From: Gaertneriomyces semiglobifer
Taxonomy: Eukaryota; Chytridiomycota; Chytridiomycetes; Spizellomycetales; Spizellomycetaceae
NCBI GenBank assembly: GCA_025558075.1
Contig: JAHLKF010000003.1
Coordinates: 1-64,000, forward strand
Reading direction: 5' to 3'
DNA length: 64,000 nt
Below the pieces are notes generated by a model that did not search any database, was not told the DNA's origin, and saw nothing but the letters and a program-made list of their open reading frames with translations. Both the position numbers and the translations under genes were made by a program. The stretch's first letter is position 1, and each line of letters starts with the position of its first letter. Of the stretch, positions 32,705-41,998 are shown piece after piece.

Positions 32705-32985
32705 AAACAGCATTTGTTTTGGAGCCATCGTCCATCAAACGATATTGTTTACAGTGCTGTGCCATATTCACCGGGATGGAAGACAAAGGATCTGGCTGGG
32801 TTCAAAAGTGCAGACAGTCGTTGCAAAGGCCAAACCAGGCGAGTCTCGACCGTAAAGTTAAAACAGTGGTCGTCCATTGTCGTGACATGGCGGGTCTAGG
32901 TGAAGGAGGACGATCGGAAGCTCAAAAGAGCTCAAGTTTTTTTCCTAATTGCGGGCCGAAAATAAACTGTTAGTGAATGTGCAGA
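32705..32985. repeat. dispersed island repeat, unit b
   Basis: Contains ttttggagccatcgtccatc, gatattgtttacag, gccatattcaccggga, and a gtggtcgtccattgtcgtga block. It ends in gccgaaaataaactgttagt. All have counterparts in the other units. Confidence 0.7.
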
Positions 32986-33039
32986 GGCTATTGATCGACA
33001 TGGCATCGGCAAGACCGCCAACGTTGACTATGGTGCGGG

Positions 33040-33480
33040 AAAAGGGACCATCGTGCGTCAAAGGATATTGTTTACGGTGGTGCCATTTCAGTGTTCACAA
33101 GAAGCTTCCTGATACTCAGGCTGAGCGTCAATGCATTTCAGAAACCTAATCGTTCGTCGGCTTTTGGTTTGGAGCCATCGTGCGTCAAAGGATATATTGT
33201 TTACGGTTTGCGGTTTGCCGCCGCGTTAATGGTAGCATTCCCATTTCACAGATACTTAAAAATGCTTTACTGCCTATTAGAGCCATTGAACGCAAAGGAT
33301 ACCTTTGCATATTCACCAGAGGAAGACAAGGTGTGCCCGACTGCGTTCGAAAAGGCTATAACTGTCGGTGCCTCGGGTCTCAGCTGTGATGTCCGTGCAG
33401 TTAAAGCTGTGGTCGTCCATTGTCATGACAAGGACGGGTTTTTTTCTTGAATGTGCGCCGGAAATAAACTGTCAATGCGC
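33040..33480. repeat. dispersed island repeat, units c and d
   Basis: Two copies of catcgtgcgtcaaaggata lie at about 33053 and 33177. They are followed by cattcccatttcacagatac, the gcatattcaccagaggaaga block and the gtggtcgtccattgtcatga block, then ggaaataaactgtcaatgcg. Units are partly nested, and no single frame stays open across them. Confidence 0.7.
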
Positions 33481-34614
33481 CTTGCAACCACCAAGCATGA
33501 ATTGAAGTGAAGGAGTATCCGTGCCGACCGCCCAACCGCCAAGTGGGAAGACAAAAAGAGGCAGTTTCTTGGATTCTTAGCCAGAGCCAGAGCGTCCGGA
33601 AGGGTCAACCGTGCAAAACTTGCGAACCCTCTATGACAGTTGGGACTTGGTCAGCGTCGCTCAGCTGGAGTGGTTGAGTAAGTTCTTTGGGTGCGCTCAT
33701 TAGTGTATGGAGTGTTGTAGGGATGTTAGAAAGCAAATGGAGAACACCGTTTGCTCTCAGTGCTTTCCGCCATGCACGTCTCGTCGATCTACCACAACAA
33801 GAGGGACATGTAAGGCCCAGCGCTCGTACATGTACACAGGGGGTGTTCGAGCTGTAGGTGACTGCCGTACGATCTTGCATCCCACCCGATGCTATCGCCG
33901 ATCAATTAATTGGTCATTAAGATAACCACCAGAAAAGAAGCTCCGGGTGAAATATCAGTGCTTCTGTAGCATTGGCCCCGTAGACTGCTTGCGGTACATG
34001 TACAGGTCCTATGAGGTAGTTGACCGTCATGGAGAGAAGGTGGTTGCATTTCCCAAATTGATTAGAGCAGCCAAACTGTGACAATCTCAGATCGGGCTGA
34101 AAGTATAAGCCCAGTTACAATCTTGGTCCAGTCATCGTCGATCATCACCTTCATCAAAGCCGGGGACGGCAAGCGACACGGGGGCATAAGCCTAAATGGA
34201 ACACAGAATCGGATATAAACTCAATAACGCCAAGCCCGTGAGAAAACAATATTTGCAACATTTCTCGGCCTTCGCGAACCAGCGTATCCTGAAATGCAAC
34301 TCGGGAAAAGGGAGGCGACTTAGGCGTGAAACCTAAGGGAAACCAATTTGCCTGATCTTGTACAATGTGATTATCTGAAAGTCGACAACAACGCTTAACG
34401 TTATTACTGAGTAATCTACAAGAAGCAGCGCTTGATTCAACATGATTACATTTTACTGTAAACATACGCCGAGTCCGCCAATGCTGCTCAAAGAACGGGA
34501 GGACTGTGTGTGAATTTCTGCAAGTCGCTCATGACCCCTCATACAAGCTCCAATGTCGAGGGTTCATGCGTTTAGCGCAAACATGTATATATATATGGTA
34601 TTCAATTCGTATTT
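33481..34614. other. island sequence with no recognised gene
   Basis: Short open frames on both strands, the longest being 103 codons on the minus strand ending at 34154, show no family resemblance. An AT dinucleotide run lies near 34586-34596. Confidence 0.5.
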
Positions 34615-34687
34615 GTATTTGCCGTTTCCGTCATGCAAGTCCACATCATTGGTATACGACGGCCACGGCAGGCACTACGCGTACGAA
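34615..34687 (-). repeat. conserved 3' flank of copy 2
   Basis: tatttgccgtttccgtcatg followed by a conserved tggtata..gacggc block matches 37838-37901, the 3' flank of copy 3, and in reverse 13801-13842, the 3' flank of copy 1. It is probably the 3' UTR of the family. Confidence 0.75.
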
Positions 34688-35790
34688 CTAGGGTAAACCA
34701 TCATCAGGGTAAACCATCACCATAATGGAACCCTCAGCATCAGCAACGTGACCTTCTAAATCATAACAGCGGATCTCAAAGACCGCGGTTGGCCCAGTAG
34801 CCGCATCTGTCACACACAGACGTGGTGAAGCATTTCTAATACGAGGAGTAATCAATACCTCTACCATCGTGCCGCTCAATATATAACTATGAGCTGCGTT
34901 CAGGGTGAATTCATAGTGACCGACGCCGCGTCTGCCACATGTGTGGAAAATGCGTACACTGCCAGGTTGGTGCGTAAGTATGCAGTAACCATCGTCCGCC
35001 CAGCGTACAATTTCGAAAAGGGTAGGAGATGCGTTGCTCTGTATCCAAGTCGGCCAGTCAGCTGTAAGTGCAGTGCTCATTTTCTCAGGTGTTATAACTC
35101 CATCAGCAATCTTGACGTTTGTCACCGCATCGTCGGCAATCTTGTCTTCAGTCACCGCATCGTCGGCAATCTTGTCTTCAGTCACTGCTCCGTTGAGGAT
35201 CTTGCCTTCATTCACTGCACTGGGGCCAATTTTGGCGGTGGTCACTGCTTCGTTGCCAATTTTGGCGTTGATCACCGCACCGTCAGCAATGTGCGTCGAA
35301 TCCACCGAATCCACAGCAATTTTCAACCCAGTCACCGCACCGTTGCCGATCTTGCCTTCAGTCACTGCATCGTTGACAATCTTGTCTTCGGTGACCGCGC
35401 TGTCAAGAATGTGCGTCGAATCCACCGAATCCACAGCAATTTTCGGCCCAGTCACTGCACTGGCGGAAATATGTTCGGTGATCACTGCATTCGGAGACAG
35501 ATTGATCGACGCGACGGCATGAGAAGCCAGCTTTGTACTCGTTACGACTCCTTCACCCAGAGCTTCTCCAGATTTTAACAAGCCGGTATTGGCGATGGCG
35601 GCAATGGCGATACCGGCAGTTGCAATCCATAAACAGAAGAGGATAGCCATGCCAATGAACATGCGCCTCATGCTCCGGTGGATAGCGTCCATCTAGGTAA
35701 ACAAACCAGATCTCATAAGTATGTGATCATTTATCAATGTGAAAGAACGGAACCCACCCCATCAGAGCTAGCTCTTTTAGCATTCTCCAT
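34688..35790 (-). CDS. decapeptide-repeat membrane protein, copy 2 (16 repeats, intact)
   Basis: Spliced complement(join(34688..35692, 35758..35790)), 345 residues. Exon 1 gives MENAKRASSDG; the 65-nt intron (GTGGGT...CTAG) is phase 0. Exon 2 starts MDAIHRSMRRMF, then a transmembrane helix (AILFCLWIATAGIAIAAIAN). Sixteen decapeptides follow, between an opening cap (GEGVVTSTKLA) and a closing cap (DGVITPEKMS). The C-terminal domain of about 120 residues has four cysteines (GYCIL, HTCGR, RLCVT, IRCYD) and ends DAEGSIMVM. The basic N-side and the helix imply a signal anchor with repeats and the Cys-rich domain outside the cell. No fungal family is known to me. It is the best-preserved member together with copy 3. 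Confidence 0.85.
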
Positions 35791-35867
35791 GTTGAACTGC
35801 TGACGACTTCAGGCAAAACGACAAGTTGAAGGTCGAGGACCGACAGTGCTATCGTCGCAACTGACTC

Positions 35868-35877
35868 CTTTTATAGG
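35868..35877 (-). promoter_or_regulatory. TATA box of copy 2
   Basis: cctataaaag on the minus strand, about 80 nt before the ATG at 35790; copy 5 has catataaag at the matching place. Confidence 0.6.
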
Positions 35878-35934
35878 AAGGAAGCCGACAGTTCACTTCA
35901 TATCTTCCACGAGCCCGCCGCCCGGTTGCGGATC

Positions 35935-36360
35935 TGGAGGATGAGTGGCACTTGTCGCACTCCCATTTCAGAAACATAAAAAGCTTCGTTTGCTTTGTCT
36001 TTTTGGAGCCATCGTGCCTCAAAAGACGTTGTTTCTGGTGCCATTCCATGTTGTTTGCCGCCACGGTTGTGATCCAGGCTATGCCTTGACGGTAGAATTA
36101 CCATTTCATGTGCCTAAAATGGTTTAGTTGCCTATTAGAGCCATTGGACCAAAGGATACTGTGTGCGATCCTGTCCATATTCACCAGAGGAAGACAAAGT
36201 GTGCCTGACTGCGTTCAAAATGATAACTGGCCACCCCACTCCCAGGCGGATCTCGGCCGTGGAGTTAAAGCTGTGGTCGTCCATTGTCATGACAAAGACG
36301 GCTATTTTCTTTGAATCCGAAAATAAACTGTTGGTGAACAGGAAGGTGCAGGCGACGGCA
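35935..36360. repeat. dispersed island repeat, unit e
   Basis: Contains ctcccatttcagaaacataa, tttttggagccatcgtgcct, atattcaccagaggaagaca and ctgtggtcgtccattgtcat, ending in ccgaaaataaactgttggtg. It is the longest unit of the family. Confidence 0.7.
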
Positions 36361-36579
36361 GATCGGGCATGAGTGTCAATTTTAAGGACAAGTTCAGGCG
36401 CGTATTGTCAAGTTCCAACTGGGAAGAAGCGGGCAAAGGTTGCTCGAGGATGGGCTCTGCTAGCTGCTTGTGGACGAAAAGCTACATCTCTTCCACTCGT
36501 CCTCAAATGCTCTTATTATTATGATCACCCTCTTTGTACGATACCTCACACCAGTGCTAAAGTCTCTTGTTAGGTCCCG
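36361..36579. other. island sequence
   Basis: No gene or repeat is recognised in this short stretch. Confidence 0.4.
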
Positions 36580-36765
36580 TAAATTTATCTGTACTTTTTC
36601 CACAAACTACAGGCAATACAAACTCAATTATGAGAACGAGGTGCTCACTTCACCATTGGTATCCCTCAGATTTCCTGCGCTGTTCTGACAAAGGATTTTT
36701 TGATTTCATCAAGGCTTGCAGGGTCGATATCATCAAATATCAGTGCCGGATCATACGATTGCGGC
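36580..36765 (-). repeat. segmental repeat with coding-like relic, copy B
   Basis: Partner of 31461-31700. On the minus strand an open stretch reads VADHVAELGPQSYDPALIF and continues through IDPASLDE to a stop. The gene of origin is unknown. Confidence 0.65.
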
Positions 36766-36783
36766 CCAAGTTCAGCAACATGG

Positions 36784-36990
36784 TCAGCTACCCATCGTCC
36801 CAACTCGCATTGGGTGCAGGTTGGTCGGGAGTGATTGTACCATCGGCAATTTTAGCCGAGGTAACAGGGCCATCCGCAAGTTTGTCAGTAGTGACTGCGT
36901 CGTCCGCAGCGCCAGCTCCCGCTCCATATTCACCGCGTTCGGAGCCAGGTTTGTTGATGTGACGGCGCCCCATTTCGTATTCACCAGCAG
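36784..36990 (-). pseudogene. decapeptide-repeat relic, copy 6 (frameshifted)
   Basis: One minus-strand frame reads WGAVTSTNLAPNAV, the opening-cap region of the family. After a frameshift another frame reads DDAVTTDKLADGPVTSAKIA followed by DGTITPD, two repeats and the closing cap. It has no membrane helix and no C-terminal domain. Confidence 0.7.
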
Positions 36991-37235
36991 CTTTCCCAGT
37001 CAAATACTGAATGTTCGTCTTCGCAAGGTTGCGATCGTCCATGGTAGCGCTCCCGTTTTTAAAACCTGAATGTTTGACCTGAATGGCTTTTCGAGCCATT
37101 GGACGAAGAAGGGCATTGTACGCCGTGCCATATTGTATTCACCAGCAGCTTTCCCACGCAACAACTGAACCGCACCGTTGCGATCTTGGCTGAGCGGTAA
37201 CACTAGCACACCGTTTCGAAAACTTACAACGCCAT
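36974..37235. repeat. tandem duplication of ~150 bp
   Basis: gtattcaccagcagctttcc recurs at about 36977 and 37136. It is followed in both copies by a related gttgcgatc...ggtagc/ggtaac...ccgttt segment. On the minus strand both read GKAAGEY, which hints at decayed coding sequence. Confidence 0.65.
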
Positions 37236-37837
37236 TAAACGTAATGGATATTATTTATGGTACCATACTTACCAGAAGCACCAGAGGAAGGACAACGTGT
37301 GCCTGAAAGCGATCAAAACAGTTATAACTGTCGTCGCAAAGACACCAGACGGGGACAGCCGCTGTGCGCCGAAAATGTGAATACGTAGATGAGCGGACAC
37401 GCTAGTCTGGTAACAATAAGGTGGACATTTTTTCAAGATTTACATGAATTCCCACAAGCCTACTACCCTAATTTCGCACCATTATACGATGCTATGGTCA
37501 ACAATTTTGGTGGGATGAACAAGAAGCCACAAGGGTTTTGTTTTCGCTTACTTGCCTGGCTATGAACAAGCGGTCATCAATTGCTAGTAAGGTTGACTCG
37601 TCTTTCTCAATGTGAACACATCCGACATCAAAAGGCATATCTTAGCTGCTGGTGAAGGCGATTCGTAATACTCGCCTTCGAGGATTGTTCTGCTCAAAGT
37701 CCCTGCCAAGGGGCGTGGTGCAATAACACATAATGTACTTTGGCCAGGTGCCTAAGGCCTGGCAGTGATAGTCGACACTGGGTATTGATAGTGGTAATAC
37801 CATTTGTATATTGTACTCGTATTTATTTGTATGTGTA
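37236..37837. other. island sequence with a partial dispersed-repeat unit
   Basis: About 37258-37370 resembles the central part of the dispersed repeat (ccagaggaaggacaacgtgt). The rest has no recognised feature. Confidence 0.5.
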
Positions 37838-37901
37838 TTTGCCGTTTCCGTCATGCAAGTTCTCATCAATGGTATAAGACGGCTACAGCAGGCACTGCGA
37901 A
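37838..37901 (-). repeat. conserved 3' flank of copy 3
   Basis: Matches the flank of copy 2 (34615-34687) with few changes, again starting directly at the stop codon of the gene. Confidence 0.75.
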
Positions 37902-39122
37902 TTACACCACATTGTTATACATCAGCATGAAGGAACCGTCAGCATCGGCAGGCATACCAGTTACTACATCAAAACAGCGAATCACAAAGGCCGTGCCCGG
38001 AGGCGCAAGTAGCCCAGAAGTTTCTGTCGCACACACTACTGGATGGCCAGCCGCGGGACCGTCGCTACGAGGAGTAACCAACACCTCTTTCCTGATGCCG
38101 TTTGCGAGATACATAAAATCTAGGCTCGCTTCGAATCCATAGTGACCAGGTGAGACCACGGTACAGGAGCTGAGAAGCACCTCGCCCGCTTGAGGCACAA
38201 CCAAACAGGAAGGAACACTACCACTATTGTCCAGTGTCCAGCCTGCAACTTGGACACGGTTAGGAGATGCGTTGCTCTTGCTCTGAATCCAAGTCGGCCA
38301 ATCAGCTGTAGGATCAGCGCTCATTTTCTCAGGAGTTATAGCTCCATCCACAATCTTGTCGTTTGTCACTGCTCCGTTGAGGATCTTGCCTTCAGTCACT
38401 GCATCGTCGGCAATCTTGTATTCAGTCACTGCTCCGTTGAGGATCTTGTATGCAGTCACTGCTCCGTCGTCAATTTTGGCGGTGGTCACTGCTCCGTTGA
38501 GGATCTTGTCTTCAGTCACTGCTCCGTTGAGGATCTTGCCTTCATTCACTGCACTGGGGCCAATTTTGGCGGTGGTCACTGCTTCGTTGCCAATTTTGGC
38601 GTTGGTCACCGCACCGTCAGCAATGTGCGTCGTATCCACCGACCCGATAGCAATTTTCAACCCAGTCACCGCACCGCTGCCGATTTTGGACCCAGTCACC
38701 GCATTGTCAGCTATTTTCTGCTCAGTGACAGCATTGTCGAGAATGTGCGTCGAATCCACCGAATCCACAGCAATTTTCGGCCCAGTCACTGCACTGGCAG
38801 AAATATGTTCGGTGCCCACTGCATTCGGAGACAGATTGATTGACGCGACGGCATGAGAAGCCAGCTTCGTACTCGTTACGACTCCTTCACCCAAAGCTTC
38901 TCCAGATTTTAACAAGCCGGTATTGGCGATGGCGGCAATGGCGATGCCGGCCGTTGCAATCCACAAGCAGAAGAGGATGGTAATGGCAATGAACATGCGC
39001 CTCATGCTCCGCTCCAAAGCTGCGAACTGCAAAGGAAAATTGATCAACATCCAGAAGCCATCTGCAATAAGTGGGGCACCAAGACTTACACCATCGGCGC
39101 TGGGTTTCTTCTGCTGCTCCAT
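37902..39122 (-). CDS. decapeptide-repeat membrane protein, copy 3 (19 repeats, intact)
   Basis: Spliced complement(join(37902..39026, 39090..39122)), 385 residues. The 63-nt intron (GTAAGT...TTTGCAG) is a multiple of three and lacks a stop, so an unspliced form would also be open and 21 residues longer. Exon 1 is MEQQKKPSADG; exon 2 starts FAALERSMRRMF, then the helix TILFCLWIATAGIAIAAIAN. Nineteen decapeptides follow, and a C-terminal domain with the four family cysteines (PSCLV, SSCTV, VVCAT, IRCFD) ends in PADADGSFMLM. Its promoter has a clear catataaa. Repeat number and order differ from copy 2, consistent with expansion and contraction. Function unknown; surface fibre or attachment is inferred from architecture. 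Confidence 0.85.
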   Translation of the reverse strand: MEQQKKPSADGVSLGAPLIADGFWMLINFPLQFAALERSMRRMFIAITILFCLWIATAGIAIAAIANTGLLKSGEALGEGVVTSTKLASHAVASINLSPNAVGTEHISASAVTGPKIAVDSVDSTHILDNAVTEQKIADNAVTGSKIGSGAVTGLKIAIGSVDTTHIADGAVTNAKIGNEAVTTAKIGPSAVNEGKILNGAVTEDKILNGAVTTAKIDDGAVTAYKILNGAVTEYKIADDAVTEGKILNGAVTNDKIVDGAITPEKMSADPTADWPTWIQSKSNASPNRVQVAGWTLDNSGSVPSCLVVPQAGEVLLSSCTVVSPGHYGFEASLDFMYLANGIRKEVLVTPRSDGPAAGHPVVCATETSGLLAPPGTAFVIRCFDVVTGMPADADGSFMLMYNNVV

Positions 39123-39560
39123 GATGGTATCTCTCCGCGCTGCTTTACGATCTGAAACTCTGCAGCTTGACCGAGTCTTTCTCTAAAATGGCTCGGTCTG
39201 GAGAGAACTCGACCCACTTTATATGCGGGGAAGGTCTCGCGAGAGCCGGCCTGCCAACAACATCCCGATTCACAAATAGCTCTCATTCATCGTAGGTACT
39301 CCACACCCCGCCTCCTGGAACCCTCAAGAGGTCACTTCTCAGTTTGTTAGCCACCCACCATCACTCGCAGCAACGAAAGATAAGACATTTTTAGCAGTGC
39401 CATGAAGCGCAAGAATGAAAACAAGGATTTTCGAAATGTCCGGAAAACTCTTGTCACTCCCTTTCAAAACAAAAGCTCAATGCATGGTCGACATTCTAAA
39501 ATCCATGGCCATGATGACAATGCTCCCTGCATCCATCTACATGTATATATAGACATGCAG
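39123..39560 (-). repeat. upstream region of copy 3, duplicated at 40693-41140
   Basis: This 5' leader and promoter aligns with 40693-41140: for example, tctccgcgctgctttacgat matches tctgcgcgctgctctacgat. The gctctcattcatcgtaggta block, the tcactcgcagcaa block and the caatgcatggtcga block also recur. Copies 3 and 4 are therefore a tandem duplication of about 1.6 kb. A TATA-like catataaa lies at 39218-39225 (minus). Confidence 0.8.
39218..39225 (-). promoter_or_regulatory. TATA box of copy 3
   Basis: catataaa on the minus strand, about 100 nt before the ATG, embedded in sequence aligned with the copy 1 promoter. Confidence 0.55.
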
Positions 39561-39887
39561 CAAAAGACAGCCCGCCGATCCTAGTGCGCTATGCCGACCT
39601 TGCTGAGATCATGGCCTTGTCTTGCGCTTCCATTGTTGGAATCGAACCATTGGGCAGAATATAGAACAGACATGAGGCGCGTCTGCCGCCAACGCCACCA
39701 GTGGTGTCAGCGGGTCGTGTTTGTTTGTTCAGACAGCCAGTGAGAACAAAGCATGTCAATGTACGCAGAAGCTGTTGGCTTACTATGATAGTATGAATTG
39801 ACGTGGACGGGATGGTATCAGTTTCTACCATTTGCACAAACCTAAGGCGTATCCATCGGACATCATATATATTTGATATGCAACCCG
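39561..39887. other. spacer between copies 3 and 4
   Basis: No gene is recognised. Some similarity to 41040-41140 continues at the left edge. Confidence 0.4.
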
Positions 39888-40692
39888 CTAAGAACTACGG
39901 GGGTACAAGCACCAAGGTTGAGGGCTAATCATCAGCAGAACTGAGCCGTCAGCATTAGCAAGGATTGCCATCCAATCCAAAACAACGGATCCCAACGTAC
40001 TAGCTTCCCGCACCATTCCCAACTGCCAAACATATCCTTGGGCTATCAGCAAAGCCGACATGCGGCGTTGATCATTACTTGGAGATCCACGCTGTTCCAT
40101 ATAGCGGCAAAATGGGGGTCTAGGAAGGCTTGATAGACACCGGGGGAGACTCAGTTACAGGACAGAAAAATCCTCTCCCGCCTGAGGTTGCAGCGAACAC
40201 GTGTGTGCGTGCAACCCGGGTATGCCAGGCTGCAAATTCGTAATTCTCGTCTGTATTCCCTGTTACCAGCGGGCATGTTGTTCTGTACCCAATCAGCTGT
40301 GCTCAGTTTGGCGGGAGTGATAGCTGCATCCGCAACCTTGACCGCACCGCTGGCAATCTTCTGTTCAGTCACTGCACAGGCGGAACTATGATCGGAGACC
40401 ACTGCATTCGGTGACAGATTCACCGAAGCAACGGCGCCGAACGCCAGCTTTGCACTGGTTACGACTCCTGCGTCAAGAACTTTCCCAGATTTCAACAAGC
40501 CGGTATTCACCACCGCATGGATAGCGATACTAACAGTGACAATCCATTAGCAAAACAGTGTGGCCACGGCAATGGCCATTCGCTTGATGTTCCGCTGCAT
40601 AGCTGCGAACAATAAAGGAAAACTGATCAACAACCACAAGCAATCTGCGATAGTTGCACCATGACTTACACCATCCGCGCTGGCTGCTCCAT
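39888..40692 (-). pseudogene. decapeptide-repeat membrane protein, copy 4 (broken)
   Basis: The whole gene outline is present but disabled. Exon 1 (from 40692) lacks 11 bases and is out of frame. The acceptor CAG is changed. A TAA replaces Leu in the membrane helix (40547-40549, LFC then stop). Only about five repeats remain (PNAVVSDH, CAVTEQKIAS, AAITPAKLS). The C-terminal domain is frameshifted, with ADGSVLLM recognisable near 39930. It is a non-functional tandem copy of copy 3. Confidence 0.85.
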
Positions 40693-41140
40693 GGCGATAT
40701 CTCTGCGCGCTGCTCTACGATCTGAAATTCTGCAGCTTTACCGAGCCGTTCTAAGGAGGGCTCAACGCGAAAGCATGCCGCTACCAACATCATCCCGGTA
40801 CACGAATAGCTCCCGTTCATCAAGGTATCGTTTTGGCATGCGTGCTCCACACCCCGCCTCCCGTAACCATCCCGGCACACGAATAGAGCTCGTTCATCAG
40901 AGATACTACACAGTCTGGTAGCCACCCAGCATCACTCGCAGCAAAGAAAGACTTTTTTTGGTTCTTATCATAGTGCCATGATGCCCCAAGAATGGAACAA
41001 GGACATTTCCAAGTGTCCCGCAACTTCTTATCTCTCAATGCATGGTCGATGTCCTAATCCCGGTGTCCCGAGGACAAGATGCTTCTGCAATTTGTTCATC
41101 CAGGCAATCAGAAAAAGGGCAGTCTGCCGAATCCAGTACA
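40693..41140 (-). repeat. upstream region of copy 4
   Basis: Partner of 39123-39560, with two of the ~75-bp units also found upstream of copy 1. No TATA element remains at the expected place. Confidence 0.75.
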
Positions 41141-41336
41141 TGGTCGAGATAGGTTTGGGAGGACTTGGACCGCCAACAATGGTCGAGGTGTGTCAGTCAA
41201 ATTCAACAAACTTGTCCGCCCGAAGGAGTCTTAAAAGCTTATTTAACGTATTCTACAAAAGATAATGGTCCTGATCTGATGTACAGCCAAAGGGACGGAA
41301 TGCAGCTATATATAGCACTGCTGTGAGAACTAGACA

Positions 41337-41753
41337 TCACTCGGCTTTTCCGCCACAGTGGGTCTCGAGCTGCTCTTGTCGTTCGAGCGCGGATGATTGT
41401 TGTTGCAAGAGAATCTGATTCTTCCTCTGCTGTAGCATCCGCATCTCACCCAAGATCATGGCGTGCTCTTGTTTCAGTCGCCCAAGCTGCTGGTATAATG
41501 TGCCGTAGGTCTTTGAGACCACCTGGGAATCTGCAGCCAAGATAGACAATAAGTTTGCTTGCTCTTGCTTCAGTTTCTCTTGTTGTTGGCCTCCGTTGAC
41601 TTCCAGTCCATTGTTCAACCTGGCCCTTTTGGCTGGTCGGTGGTGAGACTCTTGGCCATCGGACATCGAGTGCTGTAAAGTGGCAGTTTCGGAACCTGCA
41701 TCCTCATCCTCATCTTCCAGCGGCCCGGAATCGTAGTAATCTTCTAAGGACAT
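41337..41753 (-). CDS. small coiled-coil protein, unknown
   Basis: Single exon, 138 residues. It has an acidic N-terminus (LEDEDEDAGSE), a possible nuclear signal (RPAKRARL), then a Gln/Leu/Lys-rich coiled coil over roughly residues 58-130 (KLKQEQANLL, RLKQEHAMILGEMRMLQQRK). No family is recognised. It lies at the right edge of the second island and is upstream, on the same strand, of nothing else in the island; its own promoter region is about 245 nt before the XPF 3' end. A small nuclear scaffold or complex subunit is possible. Confidence 0.55.
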   Translation of the reverse strand: MSLEDYYDSGPLEDEDEDAGSETATLQHSMSDGQESHHRPAKRARLNNGLEVNGGQQQEKLKQEQANLLSILAADSQVVSKTYGTLYQQLGRLKQEHAMILGEMRMLQQRKNQILLQQQSSALERQEQLETHCGGKAE

Positions 41754-41998
41754 CTCGCCACCGTCGCTCTACTGAAATGAAAACTGTTTCGCCATAGTGG
41801 ACTTCACCGTTCTGAGCTGGCTAGGCGAATTTGGAGAAAGAAGGCGCGGCGTATATGCTCTCCTGACTTGAACGGATTTCCACTCAGCACATATTGACAG
41901 GATATATGTACAACGTGCCCACAGGAATTGCAGCCAATGCTATGTGCGACATATAGTAAACAAATCATATTCTCAAATGACGAGTCTATTGTTTCATA

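Noticed and set aside
34889..35578. Long open frames on the plus strand across copies 2 and 3 of the repeat family (also 38190-38843)
   Set aside because: They are shadows caused by the 30-nt periodicity of the repeat array; they lack the caps, helix and Cys domain, and the conserved promoter, intron and 3' flank support the minus strand.
31113..37100. CRISPR-like or phage-derived array suggested by the tail-fibre-like repeats
   Set aside because: No direct-repeat/spacer pattern, no capsid, integrase or other phage gene; copies carry spliceosomal introns and TATA boxes, so they are eukaryotic genes now.
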